Source: CAYJEO01 sp044432805
Lineage (GTDB): Bacteria; Bacillota_I; Bacilli_A; RF39; UBA660
Direction: 5' to 3'
DNA length: 27,762 nucleotides
Assembly: GCA_044432805.1 (NCBI GenBank)
Contig: JAWXUI010000012.1
Coordinates: 1 to 27,762 of the forward strand
Of the stretch, positions 22,627-27,762 are shown one piece after another. The position numbers and the translations under genes are program-made. Position 1 is the first letter of the stretch, and each line of letters begins with the position of its first letter. Below the pieces are notes generated by a model. It had not been told where the DNA came from. It saw only the letters and a program-made list of their open reading frames with translations, and searched no databases.

Positions 22627-22655
22627 ATAATATCATAAATTTTTCACTTATGCAA
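22627..22655 (-). promoter_or_regulatory. Promoter of the tRNA pair
   Basis: Minus-strand TTGCAT (22650-22655), a 17-base spacer and TATTAT (22627-22632), about 20 bases before tRNA-Ile. The -35 lies at the edge of a long A/T inverted repeat (22654-22682). Confidence 0.65.
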
Positions 22656-22683
22656 TAATTTATTAAAAAAAAATAAATTATTC

Positions 22684-23103
22684 TTAATGATTTATCATAT
22701 TAAGTAAATTTATTTTAAAAATATCTTTATCAGTTGCTTGTTTAGACACCATTACACCTTTATATGTTACTAATTCAGATTGATGTCCTTCAGTCAATAT
22801 ATCATGAGGTTCTAGTATATTTAACATTATAATGTTTTCTTTATTATAAACTGTATACAACAATCTTATTTCACCATGAACTTTAGTAAATAAAATATCA
22901 GTTGGAAGTTTTAATTGATATGATGTTGTTTTTAACTCTTCATTTGTTGATACTACTTCACCTAAAAATTTTCCTTCTTTTAGTGATGGATAATATTCAA
23001 AATAAAGTTTTTTATATGCAAGCATATTATATTTTTTTAAAGAACGTTCTAATTTTTTGAATTCATTTTCATTTGTATATTCAAAAAAATAATTATTTTT
23101 CAT
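22684..23103 (-). CDS. Hypothetical 139-aa soluble protein
   Basis: I do not recognise it. No membrane helix or signal peptide, and no cysteine in the sequence. Mixed alpha/beta, with an N-terminal charged helical stretch (NENEFKKLERSLKKY) and alternating hydrophobic strands later (GEIRLLYTVYNKENIIMLNILEPHDI). The start is the ATG at 23103 (GGAG seven bases upstream); an in-frame GTG at 23115 lies ahead of that RBS. Monocistronic, with a strong promoter of its own. An 11-bp all-A/T inverted repeat follows the stop. Confidence 0.8.
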   Translation of the reverse strand: MKNNYFFEYTNENEFKKLERSLKKYNMLAYKKLYFEYYPSLKEGKFLGEVVSTNEELKTTSYQLKLPTDILFTKVHGEIRLLYTVYNKENIIMLNILEPHDILTEGHQSELVTYKGVMVSKQATDKDIFKINLLNMINH

Positions 23104-23134
23104 GTTTATCTCCACACTTTTCTACCATAATAAA

Positions 23135-23164
23135 ATGATATCACACAATAGATATAAAAGTCAA
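23135..23164 (-). promoter_or_regulatory. Promoter of the 139-aa hypothetical gene
   Basis: Minus-strand TTGACT (23159-23164), an 18-base spacer ending in TGA, then TATCAT (23135-23140), between the terminator of the surface operon and the hypothetical gene. Confidence 0.65.
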
Positions 23165-23173
23165 TTACAGTAT

Positions 23174-23200
23174 AAAAAAAAGACAAATTACATTTGTCTT
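23174..23200 (-). terminator. Terminator of the surface-protein operon, containing the stop codon
   Basis: Minus-strand AAGACAAAT-GTA-ATTTGTCTT (9 bp, 23180-23200) followed by six more T residues. The stop codon of the repeat protein (23188-23190) spans the stem-loop junction. Confidence 0.9.
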
Positions 23201-25248
23201 CCTCCTGTTGAGTATTCTTGATCATAATCTATTTCTTCGGCAGCATAAGATGTCGAATAATCATTGTTTTCAACTATTTCAGCAACTGGTTCTTCTCCAA
23301 CTATTTCCGAAATAACTTCTGTCTCTTCTAATGGTTCAAATACTGTAGTTCCAGTTGTATTTGGCGCAACATCAGTTGGCCCAGATGTTGTCGAACTACT
23401 TGTAGTGTTTTCAGTAGTTGTTGAACTACTTGTAGTATTTTCAGTAGTTGTTGAATTGTTTGTAGTATTTTCAGTAGTTGTAGTTGAACTACTTGAAGTA
23501 ATCGTTGTATCTGTAACAGTCGGTGTAGTTGTTTCAAAACTTGTTTCTCCTTCAAGATCAGGAGCAACATCTACTTGACCATTCCAAATTTCCGGAAGAT
23601 CACCACCATATTGTTCTTCTAATTCTTCTAATGTACTTCCTGTTCCAGTAGTAGTTGAACTTACTACATCACCAACCGAAACATTTCCTTCAGCTTCCAA
23701 TTCTCCTGTTGTTGAATTTGTTACTGTATTTCCAGTATATACATCGTTATTTGCATATGCTTCTTCATTTAAAGATTCTTCCACATCTTCAATATCAGCT
23801 GTAGGGTCATTTAATAGATCATTTTCTCCGTCTCTTTTGAAGTAATCATATTCACCAAGTTCTATTCCTAATAAATATTCGTTATATTGATCAGTTAATT
23901 GTCTTCTAATATCTTCTGACACTGACATTATTTCTATTGTTCCATCTTCTAATTCAATAGTTACATCACCTGTGTATCCGTCGTTAACAGAAGAAATTAC
24001 ATTTATCTCCATTTGGCTTTGATTATTTCTCGTTTGTAATCCAGTAGCAGTTGTATATAATTGATTTATACTATTGCAAGCATCTCCATTTTCATTAACA
24101 TAATAAGCTAAAACTTGATCATTTATTTCTAAATCAAAATGATTATTATATACAAAACTTTGAAGTGCAACAACTGTAGCTATTTCACTTTGATCTAAAC
24201 CTATAGAATATTGGAATTTTTCAAAGATTAAATTATTATATTCTTTTTGATAAAGAGTCATATCTGAAGTGTCATTCTTTTGATATGCTTCTACATAATC
24301 TCTAGTTATATCTTCTAATTCAGCTAAAAATTCTTTATCTTCACCTTCGAATAATTCAGAAAAAGATAATACATTTCCATATAATGCAGCTTGAGTACTA
24401 GCATTTAACATGGTTTCATTTGCATCTGAATAAGCAGTAGTAATCTTATCTGAATATAAATCGGTTGCATCTGCATCATTTAATGGATATACCATTAAAG
24501 TAGTAGCTTCTTCACCACTCATATCATATCCATTTTCTTTTATGTTAGATATAAAAGAATTTACTCTATCTACTTCTTCTTGATTATTTGTTATGAATTC
24601 ACTTTGTAAATCTTCTGCTGTTACAACTATAGAATTATTTTCAATTTCGTCTGTATCTTTTGATTTAAATAATCCATTTGTGCAACCACGCATTGTTCCT
24701 GCTAAGATAACACCTGCTCCAACTAATGCGGCAGCTTTTAAGAATTTTTTAAATTTAGATGGTTTTTTTGTTTGTTCTTGTTCTTGCTCTTCTTCCAATT
24801 CTTCTTCCTCAACAGCTGAATTATCTTCAACGTTAGTTGTTACTGGAGTAGGTGTAGATATAACATTTACACCTGTTTCAGTTCCATTGGTAGTTGCTAC
24901 TGGAGTAGGAGCAGATATAATATTTACATCTGTTGTAGCTCCATTATTAGTTCTTTGATTTGCATTACTTGGAACCACTATTGGTCCAGGCGCCGGATAT
25001 ACAAGAGTCACTGGTTTTTCTACTGTTTGCTCTTTTGTTTTTGTCAAACTATCTATATACGCAATATATTTATCTACTTTTTCATTATATGATCTTAATT
25101 CTTCAGTTGTAAGATAATTTGTGTTTTCTAATTTTGCTAATAATGATTTTATCTTTTTTAAATCCGTTGAATCTTTAGAATCTATTGAACTAACAATAGC
25201 TTTATTAAAAGAATCACGAACAGTTTCACTTGTTACTTGTTTAGCCAT
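23188..25248 (-). CDS. Large membrane-anchored surface protein with Thr/Ser-rich repeats
   Basis: 686 aa, unknown function. A cytoplasmic N-terminus (1 to about 168) contains a helical region, a 17-residue tandem repeat (VNIISAPTPVATT and VNVISTPTPVTT, about 106-139) and an acidic stretch. Basic residues precede a membrane helix (about 170-187), then a folded extracellular region of about 360 residues. Near the end lies a Thr/Ser/Asn-rich block (585-620) with three units of about ten residues containing TTTENTT. Two related motifs, DVAPDLEGETSFE and DVAPNTTGTTVFE, flank this block. No LPXTG is present; the tail is acidic and Tyr-rich. RBS AGGGGTGA. It lies 11 bases after the next surface gene. 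Confidence 0.85.
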   Translation of the reverse strand: MAKQVTSETVRDSFNKAIVSSIDSKDSTDLKKIKSLLAKLENTNYLTTEELRSYNEKVDKYIAYIDSLTKTKEQTVEKPVTLVYPAPGPIVVPSNANQRTNNGATTDVNIISAPTPVATTNGTETGVNVISTPTPVTTNVEDNSAVEEEELEEEQEQEQTKKPSKFKKFLKAAALVGAGVILAGTMRGCTNGLFKSKDTDEIENNSIVVTAEDLQSEFITNNQEEVDRVNSFISNIKENGYDMSGEEATTLMVYPLNDADATDLYSDKITTAYSDANETMLNASTQAALYGNVLSFSELFEGEDKEFLAELEDITRDYVEAYQKNDTSDMTLYQKEYNNLIFEKFQYSIGLDQSEIATVVALQSFVYNNHFDLEINDQVLAYYVNENGDACNSINQLYTTATGLQTRNNQSQMEINVISSVNDGYTGDVTIELEDGTIEIMSVSEDIRRQLTDQYNEYLLGIELGEYDYFKRDGENDLLNDPTADIEDVEESLNEEAYANNDVYTGNTVTNSTTGELEAEGNVSVGDVVSSTTTGTGSTLEELEEQYGGDLPEIWNGQVDVAPDLEGETSFETTTPTVTDTTITSSSSTTTTENTTNNSTTTENTTSSSTTTENTTSSSTTSGPTDVAPNTTGTTVFEPLEETEVISEIVGEEPVAEIVENNDYSTSYAAEEIDYDQEYSTGGRQM
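23387..23497. repeat. In-gene tandem repeat, about 30-base unit
   Basis: Three or so imperfect copies of a unit containing gttgttgaactactt and tagtattttcagta, encoding the TTTENTT-type Thr/Ser/Asn block of the large surface protein. Copy number could vary between strains by slippage. Confidence 0.8.
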
Positions 25249-25259
25249 TTAATTCACCC

Positions 25260-26471
25260 CTATTTTTCTACTTTTTGAACTATTGAATAACCTTGATTTA
25301 ATAAATCTTGATCATCGCAATCGCTCCATTGATAATCTTCTGTACCTTCAATAAGTGTACGAGTTCTTGATTGATAATATGTTGTTGAACTTGTTGTATA
25401 CACTGGTTCTCTTGTAACTATTTGTTCATAACCAATAATAACTTGTTTTTCAGTATATGTAGGCGTAACTACAGTTTCATATGCAGTACAAGTTTCAACT
25501 AGAACTTTTTCTCGTTTATAAACATTATATATGTTATATAAACCATCCCCACATCCTGTACAACTATAGTCTATACCTGATGAAAGCCATTGATATTTAA
25601 CTGTGTCTGAATCCGATAAAGATCCATAATATTTATAACTAGTAGATGAGATAGCCCATTCAGTATATTGATAACTTGTACTTGTTGTTGAACATATAGT
25701 TGTAGTTTCAGACCCTGATTCAACTAAATATGTTTTATATATAGGTTTAGTTGGATCATCTGCAGTAGTTACATTGTAACCAATTAATGTTTGTTCACTA
25801 CGAACTTCCGTATTAACATCAGTTAAATCGTTTTCAAATAATTGAGTAGTTGTAAAACTTCCCCAACTTGACCAATCACTATAATAACCGTCAGTTACTT
25901 TTAAGTATTGACACTTATATTCTACTGGTTCATCTGGAGTTGTTGGTTCATCTGGAGTTGTTGGCACCGATGGTGTTGTTGGTATAGTAATACTTGGTCT
26001 TGTTACACTTTCTTCTTCTTTTTCACATATAAATGTAGAACAGTAGTCATAACATCCCATGTAAACTAAAATATAATCTTGATTATCTGAACATGATAAG
26101 TAAACTTTCATAACATATTCATTTTCATATTTAGTTACTTCAACATAAGATAAATTTTCATCACATTTATTATTATTTGAATCAACAAATGTTACTAGTA
26201 ATTTTTCACTTAACATTTCTCCTAATGTTAACGTTACTGAATCACCTACTTCTTCTGGTAATCTCTCTAAAGTAAAGTAATCTTTTGCCGCATCTTTCAT
26301 AATAGTCAAATTATCATTGAATATTTGATTTTTAAAAGGATCAATCGATTCATTAATAAATGATTTGGTTGGAAAAATCCACATTAATAAAAATATAAAA
26401 AGTAATATAAATAAAAACTGTATAATTGTATTTTTTAACGAAATACTTGTTCTTTGTTCATCGCTATACAT
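25260..26471 (-). CDS. Membrane-anchored Cys/Trp-containing surface protein with pilin-like segment
   Basis: About 403 aa, type II topology. A short charged N-terminus is followed by a membrane helix (about 14-34) and a region (about 55-145) with pilin-like spacing: IMKDAAKDYFTLERLPEEVGDS, LTLGEMLSEKLL, CDENLSYVEVTK, MKVYLSC and GCYDYC. A Pro/Thr linker (PTTPDEP twice) then leads to an extracellular domain with DWSSWGSF, recalling the thrombospondin type 1 WSxW motif, and several Cys pairs including CTGCG. Exact function is unknown. The start is the second ATG (26471), seven bases after GGGGG; the first ATG (26477) is too close. First gene of a two-gene surface operon. Confidence 0.82.
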   Translation of the reverse strand: MYSDEQRTSISLKNTIIQFLFILLFIFLLMWIFPTKSFINESIDPFKNQIFNDNLTIMKDAAKDYFTLERLPEEVGDSVTLTLGEMLSEKLLVTFVDSNNNKCDENLSYVEVTKYENEYVMKVYLSCSDNQDYILVYMGCYDYCSTFICEKEEESVTRPSITIPTTPSVPTTPDEPTTPDEPVEYKCQYLKVTDGYYSDWSSWGSFTTTQLFENDLTDVNTEVRSEQTLIGYNVTTADDPTKPIYKTYLVESGSETTTICSTTSTSYQYTEWAISSTSYKYYGSLSDSDTVKYQWLSSGIDYSCTGCGDGLYNIYNVYKREKVLVETCTAYETVVTPTYTEKQVIIGYEQIVTREPVYTTSSTTYYQSRTRTLIEGTEDYQWSDCDDQDLLNQGYSIVQKVEK

Positions 26472-26500
26472 ATACATTCCCCCTTCGTTTTATGCCAGTT

Positions 26501-26529
26501 ATACTAACATATTTATTTTTATTTGTCAA
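26501..26529 (-). promoter_or_regulatory. Promoter of the surface-protein operon
   Basis: Minus-strand consensus TTGACA (26524-26529), a 17-base spacer ending in TGT, then TAGTAT (26501-26506). The -35 is perfect; the -10 is weaker but has the TGn extension. Confidence 0.65.
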
Positions 26530-26533
26530 ATAG

Positions 26534-26806
26534 TCATTTTAAGTCAATTAAAACAACGGTTAACCCCTGATTATAATAATAAGTTTTATATTCTAAAACT
26601 TTCTTATTTTCTTTTAATGTTTGATGTGTCGCTGCTTTAATTACTCCGCTTCCAATACCGTGAACAATTGATATAAACGGTTTTTTTAATTTTATATTTT
26701 CTTTTATAAAATCATTAATTGCAAGTGCAGCTGATTGTCTATCATATCCATGCAAGTCTAATTTAGGTAAATTATCAACAAAAATTATATCATTTAAAGA
26801 TTTCAC
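26534..26806 (-). CDS. Stand-alone Smr-domain protein
   Basis: A 90-aa Smr domain, as found at the C-terminus of MutS2, with LDLHGYDRQSA near the N-terminus and the HGIGSGVIK loop. Smr domains are nucleic-acid endonucleases; the stand-alone protein may act in RNA or ribosome quality control. The LDLH and HGxG motifs are intact. The start is GTG (26806-26804), 17 bases inside the end of the pfkB-like gene, with only a weak GAGATGAG ahead, so translation is probably coupled. No other start exists before LDLHG. Confidence 0.88.
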   Translation of the reverse strand: MKSLNDIIFVDNLPKLDLHGYDRQSAALAINDFIKENIKLKKPFISIVHGIGSGVIKAATHQTLKENKKVLEYKTYYYNQGLTVVLIDLK

Positions 26807-27689
26807 TATATTTACTCATCTCTTCTAAAGTTCTAACAGAGTTTCTTCCACCAATATACTTTGTAGATACAGCGCCTGCTATATTTGATATTTTTAAAAT
26901 TGTTTCAATATCATATTTTTTAGAAATCCCATAAGTGAAAGCCCCATGAAAAATATCTCCAGCTCCAGTTGTATCAACTGCATTTGTATTTAAAGAAGGC
27001 ATTATTTTAATAACTCCATCCTTCTTATACAAACAACCTTTTTCTTCTAGGGTTACAATAATATTATTACTAAATAACTTTTCTAAGTTACCGTATAAAT
27101 TAGCATAAGTACTATTGTCTTCTTTGTTTGTTTTTATTTGTGATAATTCTTCGGCAAAATTTAATGAACAAACTAAATAATCAACTATTTTGCTTAATTC
27201 AATAATTTCTTTTGTTGTTCGACTTGCATCAATAATAGAAATAGCATTTGGATATCTTTCAATCATTTTTTTTGATAGTTCATATTCTTGTCCATCAATC
27301 AAAATAATATCCGGTGTAAAATCTAATTTAACATCATTCATAACTATTGTATTTGGGCGATATGTAAGTATTGTTCTCGAACCATTTGTTTGATTATTAA
27401 TTATAATACTTGAAGTAGTTTGGTAATTTTCTTTTTTTTCTATATATTTAGTATTAACATTAACACTTTCTAATTCAGAAATTATTTGTTCACCATAGAA
27501 ATCTTTACCAACTATTCCTAGAAAAGTAACATCTGCATTCCATTTTCCTAAAAGATACGCGGCTGTGCAAGCAGGTCCTCCTCCATTTTCAATTTTATTA
27601 TTAACCCTATTTTTAGTGTTTTCTACAATAAAATTTTCAACTGGAAAGGTAATGTCATATGCAGCATGCCCGATACTTAGTATTTTCAT
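26790..27689 (-). CDS. PfkB-family carbohydrate or nucleoside kinase
   Basis: 299 aa, complete ribokinase fold. The N-terminal signature region has GGGPACTAAYLLGKW and FLGIVGKDFYGEQI, and the C-terminal motif DTTGAGDIFHGAF holds the catalytic Asp and anion hole. The N-terminus SIGHAAYDITFPVENF recalls 2-keto-3-deoxygluconate, ribose or nucleoside kinases, but substrate cannot be told from sequence. The neighbour is only the Smr gene, which gives no metabolic context. AGGTGG precedes the ATG. Confidence 0.92.
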   Translation of the reverse strand: MKILSIGHAAYDITFPVENFIVENTKNRVNNKIENGGGPACTAAYLLGKWNADVTFLGIVGKDFYGEQIISELESVNVNTKYIEKKENYQTTSSIIINNQTNGSRTILTYRPNTIVMNDVKLDFTPDIILIDGQEYELSKKMIERYPNAISIIDASRTTKEIIELSKIVDYLVCSLNFAEELSQIKTNKEDNSTYANLYGNLEKLFSNNIIVTLEEKGCLYKKDGVIKIMPSLNTNAVDTTGAGDIFHGAFTYGISKKYDIETILKISNIAGAVSTKYIGGRNSVRTLEEMSKYSEIFK

Positions 27690-27705
27690 ATTACCACCTA
27701 ATATA

Positions 27706-27714
27706 ATTTTACCA
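27706..27714 (-). promoter_or_regulatory. Extended -10 promoter of the pfkB-smr operon
   Basis: Minus-strand TGG followed by TAAAAT (27706-27711), about 17 bases before the ATG and just after a terminator. No clear -35. Confidence 0.5.
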
Positions 27715-27720
27715 CAAAAT

Positions 27721-27749
27721 AAAAAAAAAGTAATTAAAATATTACTTTT
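27721..27749 (-). terminator. Terminator of an upstream off-window gene
   Basis: Minus-strand AAAAGTAAT-ATTTTA-ATTACTTTT (9 bp, 27726-27749) followed by a run of T residues. It closes a minus-strand gene that begins beyond the window. Confidence 0.85.
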
Positions 27750-27762
27750 CTTCTTTTAAAAC
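27742..27762 (-). CDS. Possible C-terminal tail of an off-window gene
   Basis: One minus-strand frame reads VLKEEK then TAA (27744-27742), with the stop codon in the terminator stem, as seen at several other genes here. Six codons are too few to identify the protein, and the frame is a guess from the terminator position. Confidence 0.25.
   Translation of the reverse strand, partial: VLKEEK

Noticed and set aside
22654..22682. 11-bp A/T inverted repeat after the 139-aa gene as a terminator
   Set aside because: The T-run is in the loop, not after the stem, and the repeat touches the tRNA -35. It could be real structure, but I cannot call it a terminator.
23387..23497. Repeats resembling a CRISPR array
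   Set aside because: The units are contiguous, imperfect and in frame inside a surface-protein gene; there are no unique spacers and no cas genes.
23328..23570. Minus-strand Leu/Gln-rich ORF inside the repeat region
   Set aside because: It is a frame shadow of the Thr/Ser repeat; low complexity and no RBS.
24680..24700. Lipobox-like GTMRGC in the large surface protein
   Set aside because: It is far from the N-terminus after a cytoplasmic domain, and Arg at -2 does not fit a lipobox.

Overview
The window is 27.8 kb of very AT-rich chromosomal DNA from a low-GC Gram-positive bacterium. The likely source is a gut Bacilli or Mollicutes-related lineage of the RF39 type; that placement is an inference from style and gene content. 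Every gene I can support lies on the minus strand, so read the map from high to low coordinates. TGA works as a stop: mreC/mreD and sufC/sufB overlap as ATGA, and TGG encodes Trp, so this is not a UGA-recoded mycoplasma. MreC and MreD imply a cell wall. There is no sign of phage, transposon or CRISPR.

Right end (27762 to 22684): a possible tail of an off-window gene with its terminator, then a PfkB-family sugar or nucleoside kinase overlapping a stand-alone Smr-domain gene. A two-gene operon of membrane-anchored surface proteins follows (one with a pilin-like segment and Trp-rich motif, one with Thr/Ser-rich repeats), then an unrecognised 139-aa gene. Next come tRNA-Ile2(CAU) and tRNA-Leu(UAG), one base apart.

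Middle (22370 to 12219): a DtxR-type regulator with a Cys cluster, a SufC-like ATPase and a single SufB/SufD-like scaffold form a minimal Fe-S assembly operon behind a dyad operator. Then come a slipin, rpsB (S2 with a long basic tail ending in a Rho-N/SAP-like module), tsf, and a run of ygjV-like gene, uvrC, rsmE, a membrane-anchored acidic protein and mtaB.

Left part (11986 to 1): a membrane protein with two copies of an FNGHKLYSCD-containing domain, recD2, a 50-aa protein, then a block whose order closely follows Bacillus subtilis: SPOR protein (SpoIIB-like), radC, mreC, mreD, spoIVFA, spoIVFB, L21 leader, rplU, prp, rpmA, [two-component genes], obg. In B. subtilis the bracketed slot holds spo0B, the phosphotransferase of the sporulation phosphorelay. 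Here it holds a hybrid histidine kinase and an HPt-receiver protein, which together carry all four His-Asp-His-Asp stations. This is the most interesting feature of the window.

Regulation is legible. Sigma-A-type promoters (often with a TGn extended -10) start most units. Rho-independent terminators end them, and several of the hairpins contain the stop codon of the gene they end. The common Shine-Dalgarno is AGGTGA, whose internal GTG creates false in-frame starts; I corrected eight starts by RBS position or codon context. Two genes, spoIVFB and radC, have no ATG, GTG or TTG in the expected place and appear to start at ATT and CTG.
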